From positions 1 through 43,446 of the forward strand of contig JAGCCV010000071.1 in assembly GCA_017651505.1 (NCBI GenBank): a stretch of 43,446 nt of DNA, in the 5' to 3' direction. The DNA comes from Bacteroidaceae bacterium (GTDB lineage: Bacteria; Bacteroidota; Bacteroidia; Bacteroidales; Bacteroidaceae). Position 1 is the stretch's first letter, and each line of letters opens with the position of its first letter. A model generated the notes under the pieces. The model searched no databases, was not told where the DNA came from, and worked only from the letters and a program-made list of their open reading frames with translations. This document shows, piece by piece, positions 23,851-32,247 of this stretch. A program made the position numbers and the translations under genes.

Positions 23851-26322
23851 ATGAAAACTCTCAAACTGTTGGCAGCGGCTTTGCTGCTGCCAACTCTCTT
23901 ATATGCACAGCGCCAGGAAACCCTGTTAGAGAAGGGGTGGCGATTCGTCAATGAAGAAGTGACTGATGCCTGGCGCATCGACTATGACGATAGCAAGTGG
24001 CAAGAGGTCACGGTACCCCACGACTGGGCCATCTATGGACCGTTTGATGGCAACAACGACCGTCAGATGGTGGCTGTAGAGCAGGATGGTGAGACCGAAG
24101 CCTCACAGAAGTCGGGTCGCACGGGTGGCTTGCCCTTTGTGGGCATCGGTTGGTATCGCCACAATTTCGACGTGCCTGCCGGCAAGAACACAGCCTTGGT
24201 GTTCGATGGTGCCATGAGCGAGGCACGTGTGTATGTCAATGGCCAAGAAGCCATCTTCTGGCCCTATGGCTACAACTCGTTCTACTGCGATGTCACCCAG
24301 TATATTAATGCCGACGGCAAGGACAATGTGGTGGCGGTAAGGTTGGAGAACCGTCCTTCATCTTCTCGCTGGTACCCTGGTGCTGGACTCTATCGCCATG
24401 TGCATGTGGTGACCACCGACAAGATACATGTCCCTGTTTGGGGAACTCACATCACCACACCCCATGTGGAGAATGACTATGCCTCAGTTAGTCTGCGCGT
24501 TTCTTTGGCAAATACCGAGCATCAACAGATGATTCGCCTCGTGACCGACATCATCGGTCCTGATGGCAAGACGGTTGCCTCGAAGGATGACACCAAGATG
24601 GCTGTTCACGACATCGCTTTCGGGCAGAACTTCATTGTGCAGCATCCACAGCTGTGGTCGCCCGAGACACCTTATTTATATGTGGCCCAAACGCGTGTCT
24701 ATGCCGATGGCAAGCAGGTAGATGAATATACCACCCGCTTCGGCATCCGCAACATCGAGTATGTGCCCGAAAAAGGTTTCTTCCTCAACGGACAACTGCG
24801 TAAGTTCCAAGGGGTTTGCAACCATCACGATCTCGGACCATTAGGGGCTGCTATCAACAAGGCTGCCTTGCGCCGTCAACTTACCTTGCTGAAAGACATG
24901 GGTTGCGATGCCATCCGTACCTCGCACAACATGCCTGCGCCTGAGCTGGTGGAGTTGTGCGACGAGATGGGCTTTATGATGATGGTGGAACCTTTCGACG
25001 AATGGGACATGGCGAAGTGTGAGAACGGCTATCACCGTTTCTTCAACGAATGGGCAGAGCGTGACATGGTGAACATGGTGCAACACTACCGCAACCACCC
25101 CAGTGTAGTGATGTGGAGCATCGGCAACGAGGTGCCCAACCAGCGTGACCCTGAAAGCTACAAGACATTGGCTTTCTTACAAGACATCTGCCATCGCCTC
25201 GACCCCACCCGACCTGTAACGGTGGGCATTGATCAGGCAGAGAACTCCTTGCACAACGGCTTTGCCGCTACTATCGACATTCCTGGCTTCAACTACCGCT
25301 TGCCATTCTATCAAGAGGCCTATGCCATCCTGCCACAAGGCTTGGTATTAGGCTCCGAGACAGCATCCACCGTCAGTTCTCGTGGGGTGTATAAGTTCCC
25401 TGCCGAGTTGAAGAAGGGGGCTGTCTATCCCGATATGCAGTCGTCGGGCTACGACAACGAGGCTTGCTGGTGGTCGAACATCCCTGATTTGGATTTTGCC
25501 ATGGCTGACGATTACGACTGGGAAATAGGTCAGTTTGTATGGACAGGCTTCGACTACTTGGGTGAGCCTACGCCCTACTACGACAACTGGCCTGCTCATA
25601 GCTCCTACTTCGGCATCATCGACTTGGCATCCATCCCCAAAGACCGTTTCTACCTCTATCGCAGTGTATGGAACAAGAACGAGAGTACCTTGCACATCCT
25701 ACCCCACTGGACTTGGAAAAACCGCAAGGGACAAGTCACTCCCGTCTATGTCTATACCAGCTATCCTGAGGCAGAGCTGTTTGTCAATGGTAAGAGCCAA
25801 GGACGTCAGCACAAATGGACGGCTACTGAAGCCAAAGCACAGGAAGCAGTCCTTGGCGAGAAAGCCACCATGCACCGCTATCGCCTCATGTGGGAGGATG
25901 TGCGTTATGAGCCAGGTGAACTCAAGGTGGTGGCGTATGATGCCAATGGCAACAAGGCAGAAGAAAAGGTTGTCCACACGGCGGGAAAGCCCCATCATCT
26001 GCAGTTGGAGGTAGATAGGAGCCAACTGTCAGCCGATGGCAAGGACTTGGCATATATCACTGTCAGTGTGGTGGATAAAGATGGCAACCTCTGCCCTGAC
26101 GATGCCCGTGAGGTCAGCTTCCAGGTGAGTGGTGCCGGCACCTTTCGTGCTGCCGCTAATGGCGATCCCACCTGCCTTGACCTCTTCCATCAGCCTAAGA
26201 TGCATGCTTTTGCGGGACAGCTTACTGCCATTGTGCAGAGCAGTGAGCAGGCTGGTACCATCACCCTGCAGGCCTCTGCCAAGGGATTGAAACCTGCCAG
26301 CATTGTAATATCTTCCTATTAA
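23851..26322 (+). CDS. Secreted GH2 glycosidase (beta-galactosidase-like)
   Basis: GH2 enzymes cleave beta-galactosides, beta-glucuronides or beta-mannosides. A signal peptide (1-19, cut after YA) is followed by the sugar-binding domain (WQEVTVPHDWAIYGPFD, 50-66; GIGWYRHNFDVP). An Ig-like domain and the TIM barrel come next. GVCNHHDLG and DAIRTSHNMPAPELVELCDEMG (first part 353-367) are GH2 signatures. WSIGNEVPNQ gives acid/base Glu427, and VLGSETAST gives the likely nucleophile Glu503. C-terminal Ig-like domains (DUF4982-type, from about 625) complete 823 aa. It lies 4 bp after the GH106 gene, suggesting joint action on a rhamnose/galactose-containing glycan. No SusC/SusD pair is near. Its stop shares bases with the convergent xth stop. 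Confidence 0.92.
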   Translation: MKTLKLLAAALLLPTLLYAQRQETLLEKGWRFVNEEVTDAWRIDYDDSKWQEVTVPHDWAIYGPFDGNNDRQMVAVEQDGETEASQKSGRTGGLPFVGIGWYRHNFDVPAGKNTALVFDGAMSEARVYVNGQEAIFWPYGYNSFYCDVTQYINADGKDNVVAVRLENRPSSSRWYPGAGLYRHVHVVTTDKIHVPVWGTHITTPHVENDYASVSLRVSLANTEHQQMIRLVTDIIGPDGKTVASKDDTKMAVHDIAFGQNFIVQHPQLWSPETPYLYVAQTRVYADGKQVDEYTTRFGIRNIEYVPEKGFFLNGQLRKFQGVCNHHDLGPLGAAINKAALRRQLTLLKDMGCDAIRTSHNMPAPELVELCDEMGFMMMVEPFDEWDMAKCENGYHRFFNEWAERDMVNMVQHYRNHPSVVMWSIGNEVPNQRDPESYKTLAFLQDICHRLDPTRPVTVGIDQAENSLHNGFAATIDIPGFNYRLPFYQEAYAILPQGLVLGSETASTVSSRGVYKFPAELKKGAVYPDMQSSGYDNEACWWSNIPDLDFAMADDYDWEIGQFVWTGFDYLGEPTPYYDNWPAHSSYFGIIDLASIPKDRFYLYRSVWNKNESTLHILPHWTWKNRKGQVTPVYVYTSYPEAELFVNGKSQGRQHKWTATEAKAQEAVLGEKATMHRYRLMWEDVRYEPGELKVVAYDANGNKAEEKVVHTAGKPHHLQLEVDRSQLSADGKDLAYITVSVVDKDGNLCPDDAREVSFQVSGAGTFRAAANGDPTCLDLFHQPKMHAFAGQLTAIVQSSEQAGTITLQASAKGLKPASIVISSY

Positions 26323-27074
26323 AGGTCAATCGTCAATTCTACCGGGCAATGGTCTGAGCCAAAGACATCACTATGGATGCGAGCCCCTTGCAGCTTGTCA
26401 TCCAGCCGCTTCGAAGTCAGGAAATAGTCGATGCGCCAACCAGCATTCTTCTCGCGGGCATGGAACCGATAGCTCCACCACGAGTACTGGTTGGCCATGT
26501 CTGGATAGAAATAGCGAAAGGTATCCGTGAAGCCACTGCCCAGCAGCACCGTCATCTTCTCACGTTCCTCGTCCGTAAAGCCTGCATTGCGCCGGTTCGT
26601 CTTGGGGTTGCGCAAGTCAATCTCCTGATGCGCCACATTCATATCGCCGCACACGATGACTGGTTTCCTGGCATCCAACGACAAGAGATAGTTGCGGAAA
26701 TCATCCTCCCACTTCATACGGTAGTCCAGACGGCGCAGCTCATCCTGAGAGTTAGGCGTATAGACCGTAACAAGGTAGAAGGCAGGCATCTCCAGCGTTA
26801 TCACTCGCCCTTCATGGTCATGCTCGTCAATACCCAACCCATAGGTCACTCCCAATGGTTCATGCTTAGTAAAAATTGCCGTACCCGAATAACCTTTCTT
26901 ATCGGCATAATTCCAGTAAGAATTGTAATCATCGAACGACAAGTCCAGTTGTCCAGCCTGCATCTTCGTCTCCTGCAGGCAGAAGAAATCAGCGTCCAGT
27001 GCCTTGAAAGCATCGGCAAAGCCTTTGTCGGCACAGGCCCTCAGCCCGTTCACATTCCAAGAAATAAACTTCAT
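26319..27074 (-). CDS. xth: Exodeoxyribonuclease III
   Basis: ExoIII is an AP endonuclease and 3'-5' exonuclease for base-excision repair. It begins MKFISWNVNGLRA and carries FFCLQETKMQ (metal-binding Glu), VYTPNSQDE, VCGDMNVAH, the WSYR loop near WRIDYFL, and ends GSDHCPVEL with the catalytic His. Length is 251 aa. I chose the ATG at 27074 because all relatives start MKxxSWNVNG; the frame opens ten residues earlier. The gene converges on the GH2 gene, and the two TAA stops overlap. lrp lies upstream on the same strand, with an array of 7-bp repeats between them. Confidence 0.96.
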   Translation of the reverse strand: MKFISWNVNGLRACADKGFADAFKALDADFFCLQETKMQAGQLDLSFDDYNSYWNYADKKGYSGTAIFTKHEPLGVTYGLGIDEHDHEGRVITLEMPAFYLVTVYTPNSQDELRRLDYRMKWEDDFRNYLLSLDARKPVIVCGDMNVAHQEIDLRNPKTNRRNAGFTDEEREKMTVLLGSGFTDTFRYFYPDMANQYSWWSYRFHAREKNAGWRIDYFLTSKRLDDKLQGARIHSDVFGSDHCPVELTIDL

Positions 27075-27108
27075 ATCATTATCTTTTTTACTTCGTAACA
27101 ACTATCAT

Positions 27109-27136
27109 CCAACCGCCAACGGCCAACAGCCAACGT
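27109..27136 (-). repeat. Heptanucleotide array CCAACNG-type, four units
   Basis: Four units in register read CCAACCG, CCAACGG, CCAACAG, CCAACGT. They fill part of the gap between lrp and xth on the minus-strand transcript. The 7-bp period equals that of the AT-rich arrays elsewhere in the window, but the sequence is unrelated and GC-rich. Confidence 0.7.
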
Positions 27137-27146
27137 TACTACTCCA

Positions 27147-27608
27147 TTAAAAATTAAGTCCATAATTATGCTTCACTTCACTCATTACAAACATGCTCTC
27201 CACAGAGCCCAAGCTCTCAATCGCCCCCAGCTTGTTGATAAGGAACTCATTATACGCCTTCATGTCAGTAGCATGAATCTTCAGCAGATAGTCGGTGGTA
27301 CCCGACACATTATAGCACTCGGTCACCTCGGGCAGCTCCTGTACCATCTCCATAAAGTCCTGGGCAATGTCACGGTTCATGCGTTTCAGCTTCACATTGC
27401 AGAACACAATGAAGCCCTGGTTCAGCTTCTGCGCATCCAGCACAGCAATATATTTCTTGATATACCCATTGCCCTCCAAGCGCTTGAGGCGCTCATACAC
27501 AGGCGTTGACGAAAGGCTCACCTTGCCCGCCAGCTCCTTGATGGTAAGTCGTCCATTCTCCTGTAATACCCGTAATATCTGCAGGTCTGTCCTATCCAAA
27601 GTATCCAT
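27147..27608 (-). CDS. Lrp/AsnC family transcriptional regulator
   Basis: A 153-aa feast/famine regulator. The N-terminal winged helix reads LDRTDLQILRVLQENGRLT, then IKELAGKVSLSSTPVYERLK (recognition helix region, about 25-44). The C-terminal RAM domain, which binds amino acids, includes VTECYNVSGTTDYLLKI (about 95-111). The ATG at 27608 (MDTLDRTD) is chosen because relatives start there; an upstream start would add ten residues. It is divergent from metY, a sulfur amino acid enzyme, and their promoters abut. Local control of metY in response to an amino acid is likely, but the effector is not evident. Confidence 0.95.
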   Translation of the reverse strand: MDTLDRTDLQILRVLQENGRLTIKELAGKVSLSSTPVYERLKRLEGNGYIKKYIAVLDAQKLNQGFIVFCNVKLKRMNRDIAQDFMEMVQELPEVTECYNVSGTTDYLLKIHATDMKAYNEFLINKLGAIESLGSVESMFVMSEVKHNYGLNF

Positions 27609-27678
27609 AAAAGAACATTTATTCTGTTTAAGTTTCAATTATCAGGTGAACGTAGCATAAGCATTCTATCAGCATCAG

Positions 27679-27710
27679 CAAAAGTAGTAACATTTTCTGA
27701 AGATTCCAAA
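27679..27710 (-). promoter_or_regulatory. Promoter of Lrp-type regulator
   Basis: On the minus strand, TTTG (27710-27707) and TACTTTTG (27686-27679) are 20 bp apart, matching the Bacteroidota consensus. The -33 box forms the left half of an 11-bp palindrome (CAAATAATTTG, 27707-27717), whose right half is the metY -33 box. Confidence 0.6.
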
Positions 27711-27713
27711 TAA

Positions 27714-27746
27714 TTTGTTTGATATATCCAAAACAACTTAACTTTG
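27714..27746 (+). promoter_or_regulatory. Promoter of metY
   Basis: TTTG at 27714-27717 and TAACTTTG at 27739-27746 are 21 bp apart; an alternative TTTG at 27718-27721 gives 17 bp. It is back to back with the regulator promoter, the two -33 boxes being 3 bp apart. Confidence 0.65.
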
Positions 27747-27791
27747 CAGCAGAAAACTTAACAACAAGAACAAATTAAAAACTAAAATAGT

Positions 27792-29078
27792 ATGGCAACA
27801 AAGAATTATCATTTTGAGACGCTCCAGCTACATGTAGGACAGGAGCAGGCAGATCCGACCACCGATTCACGCGCAGTACCTATCTATCAGACTACTTCGT
27901 ATGTGTTCCGTAACTCACAACATGCCGCCGACCGTTTCGGTCTGCGTGACGCGGGAAATATCTATGGCCGCCTCACCAATACCACGCAGGGTGTGTTTGA
28001 GGACCGTATAGCTGCTTTGGAAGGCGGTACAGCAGCTTTGGCAGTAGCCAGTGGTGCAGCAGCCATCACCTACGCTTTACAAAATGTGGCACGCAATGGC
28101 GACCATATCATTGCAGCCAACAACCTGTATGGCGGTACCTTCAACCTGATTGAGCACACGCTCACCACCCAGGGCATCAGCACCACCATTGTCAATCCCG
28201 AAGATTTTGCTGCCGTTGATGCAGCCTTCCGCCCCAACACCAAGGCCATTATTGTAGAGACCTTCGGCAACCCAAATGCCAGCGTAACCGATATTGAGCG
28301 CATAGCTGAAATAGCTCACAAACACAACACCATATTAGTAGTTGACAATACTTTTGCCACACCTTATATTTTCCGCCCATTAGAGCATGGTGCCGATGTT
28401 GTAATAGAGTCAGCCACCAAGTTCATCGGCGGTCACGGCAGCACCTTAGGTGGAGTTATTATCGAAGCAGGCAAGTTCGACTGGGTTGCCAATGCCGACA
28501 AATACCCCACCTTGGGTAAGCCCGACCCCAGCTATCATGGAGCCGTGTTTGCAGCCGTAGCCGGTCCTGCAGCCTTTGTAACCCGCATCCGTGCCGTCAT
28601 CTTGCGCGACACAGGTGCCTGCATCGCCCCCATCAGTGCTTGGATTTTGCTGCAAAGTTTGGAAACCCTCTCTCTGCGCGTAGAGCGTCATGTCTATAAT
28701 GCACTGAAAGTCGTTGAGTTCCTCAACAACCATCCAAAAGTCGCAAAGGTAAATCACCCTTCACTGCCCGACCATCCAGACCACAATCTATATAATCAGT
28801 TGTTCCCCAACGGAGCAGGCTCCATCTTTACCTTTGAAATCAAGGGCGGTCAAGAAGAGGCTTGGAAATTTATCGACAAACTACAAATATTCTCGCTGCT
28901 CGCCAACGTGGCAGATGTGAAGAGCTTAGTGATACACCCTGCTACCACTACCCACTCGCAGCTGTCACCCGAGGAACTGGAAGAACAGCACATTTATCCA
29001 TCTACTATTCGATTAAGTATTGGTACCGAACACATTGATGACATTATTGAAGATTTACGTCAAGCATTAGAAGATTGA
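27792..29078 (+). CDS. metY: O-acetylhomoserine sulfhydrylase (MetY)
   Basis: This PLP enzyme makes homocysteine from O-acetylhomoserine and sulfide, and belongs to the Cys/Met metabolism family. The start HFETLQLHVGQEQADPTTDS is typical of MetY. YxR-type phosphate contacts lie in NIYGRLTNTT (56-65). PLP-binding lysine Lys210 is in ESATKFIGGHG. Length is 428 aa; MetY proteins are 420-440 aa, longer than MetB or MetC, which supports MetY. SVRLSIGxE-like binding is seen near the C-terminus (TIRLSIGTEHIDD). It is monocistronic, ending at a bidirectional terminator, and faces an Lrp-type regulator. Confidence 0.94.
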   Translation: MATKNYHFETLQLHVGQEQADPTTDSRAVPIYQTTSYVFRNSQHAADRFGLRDAGNIYGRLTNTTQGVFEDRIAALEGGTAALAVASGAAAITYALQNVARNGDHIIAANNLYGGTFNLIEHTLTTQGISTTIVNPEDFAAVDAAFRPNTKAIIVETFGNPNASVTDIERIAEIAHKHNTILVVDNTFATPYIFRPLEHGADVVIESATKFIGGHGSTLGGVIIEAGKFDWVANADKYPTLGKPDPSYHGAVFAAVAGPAAFVTRIRAVILRDTGACIAPISAWILLQSLETLSLRVERHVYNALKVVEFLNNHPKVAKVNHPSLPDHPDHNLYNQLFPNGAGSIFTFEIKGGQEEAWKFIDKLQIFSLLANVADVKSLVIHPATTTHSQLSPEELEEQHIYPSTIRLSIGTEHIDDIIEDLRQALED

Positions 29079-29152
29079 GTTACTCTCAAGAAATGAATGT
29101 GAGCCAATGTATTAGTTAGGTAAAAAAAGTTATTGTTAATTAACCGTTCATG

Positions 29153-29185
29153 AGAAAACCCCTACCGTGAGGCAGGGGCTTTTCT
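29153..29185. terminator. Bidirectional intrinsic terminator
   Basis: AGAAAACCCCT (29153-29163) pairs with AGGGGCTTTTCT (29174-29185), with one bulged base. A and T tracts on either side allow termination in both directions. It lies between metY and the convergent GH3/serine-hydrolase gene. Confidence 0.8.
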
Positions 29186-29191
29186 GTTAAT

Positions 29192-32100
29192 TCACTTCAT
29201 CGCATCATAGATGGCCTGCTGGATGCGGGGACGGATATTGAGCTGTCCCAGTTTTGGATTCCAGGAGTCAGGATGTACGCGGTTGCTGAGGAACACATAG
29301 ACTATCTGATTGGTGGGATCTACCCATACGCAGGTGCCAGTGAAGCCTGTGTGACCATAGACGCTGGCAGGGGCATCATCGGCACAAGGACTTTTCGACT
29401 TGTTCACCATATCGGGCTTGTCAAAACCAAGACCACGGCGACTGATGCGTGACTTGCTGGTGGTAAACAGCTCGCAGGTGCTTTCGCCCAAATAACGCTT
29501 GCCATTCAACTCACCATGGTTCAACAACATCTGATAAATCAATGCCACCTCGGTAGCATTGGAGAACAAACCCGCGTTGCCTGACACACCACCTTGAAAG
29601 GCAGCAGCCTCATCGTGTACATAACCCTGCAACAACTGCTTACGCAGGAACTTGTCCTGCGAGGTGGGCACAATCTCATCTTTGGCTATACGTTCCAATG
29701 GGTGAAAGCCCGTACGTTGCAAGTTCATCGGTTCATAGAACTCACGGTTCACATATTGGTCAAGGCTCATACCCGTGAGCTGCTCCACCATCTGCTGCAA
29801 AAGGATGAAATTGACATCACTGTAGCGATAGGTGCGTGACCGCAGGGTAGCTTCCACTATCTTAGTGCGATAGACATCCTTGAACAATGGAGAGAGCCAT
29901 AGGCCTTCAGCGATCTGTTGCGGATAGTCGGATGATTGCCGCTGAGCCACCAGAGAGTCGAAATACTGATAGTTAGGGTTCACCCAATCGCGAGCTGCTA
30001 TCTGGACAGTATGCAAACGGTCACGCTTATTGCTCAAGATATTGCCCTCATAACTTTCTTTATCAATGGCTTCTCGATAGAAAGAGATAGAAGCAGGCAA
30101 GCCTGACTCATGGTACAGCAGGCTACGGACAGTAATGGTTTGCTTATCAGTGCCTTTGAGATAAGGGAGATAGGTTGACACCCGCTCCGTGAGGTTAATC
30201 CTACCCTGATCATAGAGTTTCATGACGGCCAATAAGGTGGCGGTAGTCTTGGTCAAGGAAGCCAAGTCATAGACATCGGTAGGTCTGACAGGCTGCAACG
30301 ATCTGCCTTGGACACCTGTACCTTCATAAGTATGGTTACCAAACACCTTGTTGTAGATGGTATGCCCCTCCTTCATCACCACCACCTGACAACCGGGGAA
30401 TGCCTTCTCACGAATACCTAACAACGCCAAGGTATCAATGGCTTGCAGTTTCTCGACATCCACGCCAAAATCATCTGGGGAGAAGACGGGCAACTCGTTT
30501 GCCACGAGGTCAGTACCCTCACCTGCCCTCATCAGCTTTCCTATAGAAGTGGAGAGTCTGCCCGTGATGGATGCTTTATTCACGATGGCCTTTGCCACAT
30601 GCTGCTGAACGGCCTCTGGGTTATCGTGCGCAATGATGACTGCATCGGATAACTGCACTGCCTGCGGCAATTTGGCGACTTCTTTTTGGGCGATAAAAAA
30701 CACTGATACCACTGGGTGGGTGGGTTTGTATTCATTGAAGAAAGGTTGGAAAGCGCCAAGATTCTTGTCGGTAACGGCAACAATCACACGCTTATAGTTA
30801 TCCAGCTGACGGATGATTTGCTGACGTGTGGCAGCAGTGTTCTCTGCGGGCAGCCCTATGGTCTTTACCTTGACATGCTTGGTGAGCTCATCGACAAAGG
30901 ACTTGAGTGCTGCCGTGCGATTGCCAACATTGAGCACTGCCACCTCTCCCTCGCTGGAGTCGATAGGCAGTGACGGATGGGTATTACCTACGAGTACGAC
31001 AGCCGCTTGAGACAGTCGGTTGACCAGGTCGTTGGCCTCGGGGATATTGATACGCTGTTCCAGTCCTGATATCTGGATGTTTTGCTTTTGGGTAAGACCC
31101 AGCACATATTTGTACATCAGAACCTTCTTGCAGTGCAGGTTGATGTCACCCTCTTTAACCTGACCTTCGGCTACAGCTTTAAGGATAGCATCCATCTCAG
31201 GACCAATGGCTGAAGGCACTAACAACATGTCATTACCTGCCTGTAAAGCCTGCAAGGAAGCAGACCCTCCATTGATGGCACCCTTCATCTCTAACGCATC
31301 AGTAAATTTCAAGCCACTGAAGCCCAGCTCCCTGGTAAGCAAGTCGGTAACTATATTATGAGACAACGAAGAAGCAAGTCCTCCGCGCTCAGTAAGAGAG
31401 GGGATATCCAAGTGTCCTACCATCACACCATCGATGCCGGCAGCAAAGGCCTCTTTGAAAGGCACCAGTTCGACACTGTCAAGGCGTTCACGGGTGAAGT
31501 TGAGTACAGGTAATGCTTGGTGAGAATCAACATCGGTATCGCCATGACCAGGGAAATGCTTCGCCACGGCCACCACCCCTCCGTCTTGCAGACCTTTGCT
31601 ATAGGCTATCACCTGCTTCGCCACTCTATGAGGATCTTCACCAAACGAACGCACATTGATAACGGGGTTATTGGGATTGATATCCACATCAGCCACGGGG
31701 GCGAAATTGACGGTAATACCCATGAGGCGACTCTCACGTGCCACCTCCTTGCCATATTCATATAACAGGTTCTCGTCGGTGATATTACCTAAGATGCGGT
31801 TCTTGGGGAAAACTGGTGAAGGTTTAAGGCGCATTGCCAAGCCCCATTCACCATCGAGGGTAATAATCAATGGCACCTCAGCCAAACTTTGTGCCTCGTT
31901 GGTCAGGATGGCTTGGTTTTGCAATACACCTCCAGAGAAAAGCAGTCCGCCAATCTTATAGTCCTTCACTACTTTCTTGATGAGCTGCAGGTTAGCGTTT
32001 GTCCTCTCAGGTGCTACTTTATATACAAACAACTGTCCGATGCGTCCACGAAGATCCAATGTCTGCATCACGGAATCAGCCCACGCAGAAGCCTTGCTAT

Positions 32101-32233
32101 CAGCATTGATTATCCTGCCAAACTGACTCACTTTGGGGGCATAGGATGCAGGGGAAGGAGAGTTAAATACGGTTGTTTCAATCTTAGCACTGCAAAGCAG
32201 CAGGGTCAACAAAAGGAACAGTAGTCTTTTCAT
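29192..32233 (-). CDS. GH3 beta-N-acetylglucosaminidase fused to serine hydrolase
   Basis: A 1013-aa exported protein (signal peptide about 1-16) with two enzymes in one chain. Residues 50-380 are a NagZ-type GH3 domain: KHFPGHGDTDVDSH (225-238) carries the Asp236/His238 dyad that distinguishes N-acetylglucosaminidases from glucosidases, and Asp312 in KFTDALEM is the nucleophile. An alpha/beta GH3 C-domain spans about 400-565. Residues 590-1010 are a class C beta-lactamase/DD-peptidase-like fold with SLTK (Ser659, Lys662), YSD (804-806) and HTG (961-963). This combination suggests cleavage of both the sugar and peptide or amide parts of wall fragments. Other Bacteroidota have similar fusions. 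It is the last gene of an operon with two 5'-nucleotidase-like genes. Confidence 0.9.
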   Translation of the reverse strand: MKRLLFLLLTLLLCSAKIETTVFNSPSPASYAPKVSQFGRIINADSKASAWADSVMQTLDLRGRIGQLFVYKVAPERTNANLQLIKKVVKDYKIGGLLFSGGVLQNQAILTNEAQSLAEVPLIITLDGEWGLAMRLKPSPVFPKNRILGNITDENLLYEYGKEVARESRLMGITVNFAPVADVDINPNNPVINVRSFGEDPHRVAKQVIAYSKGLQDGGVVAVAKHFPGHGDTDVDSHQALPVLNFTRERLDSVELVPFKEAFAAGIDGVMVGHLDIPSLTERGGLASSLSHNIVTDLLTRELGFSGLKFTDALEMKGAINGGSASLQALQAGNDMLLVPSAIGPEMDAILKAVAEGQVKEGDINLHCKKVLMYKYVLGLTQKQNIQISGLEQRINIPEANDLVNRLSQAAVVLVGNTHPSLPIDSSEGEVAVLNVGNRTAALKSFVDELTKHVKVKTIGLPAENTAATRQQIIRQLDNYKRVIVAVTDKNLGAFQPFFNEYKPTHPVVSVFFIAQKEVAKLPQAVQLSDAVIIAHDNPEAVQQHVAKAIVNKASITGRLSTSIGKLMRAGEGTDLVANELPVFSPDDFGVDVEKLQAIDTLALLGIREKAFPGCQVVVMKEGHTIYNKVFGNHTYEGTGVQGRSLQPVRPTDVYDLASLTKTTATLLAVMKLYDQGRINLTERVSTYLPYLKGTDKQTITVRSLLYHESGLPASISFYREAIDKESYEGNILSNKRDRLHTVQIAARDWVNPNYQYFDSLVAQRQSSDYPQQIAEGLWLSPLFKDVYRTKIVEATLRSRTYRYSDVNFILLQQMVEQLTGMSLDQYVNREFYEPMNLQRTGFHPLERIAKDEIVPTSQDKFLRKQLLQGYVHDEAAAFQGGVSGNAGLFSNATEVALIYQMLLNHGELNGKRYLGESTCELFTTSKSRISRRGLGFDKPDMVNKSKSPCADDAPASVYGHTGFTGTCVWVDPTNQIVYVFLSNRVHPDSWNPKLGQLNIRPRIQQAIYDAMK

Positions 32234-32247
32234 TTTACTTACTTTAT

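Noticed and set aside
26373-27098. 241-codon plus-strand frame over xth
   Set aside because: It is a shadow of the exonuclease III gene, whose motifs are complete on the minus strand.
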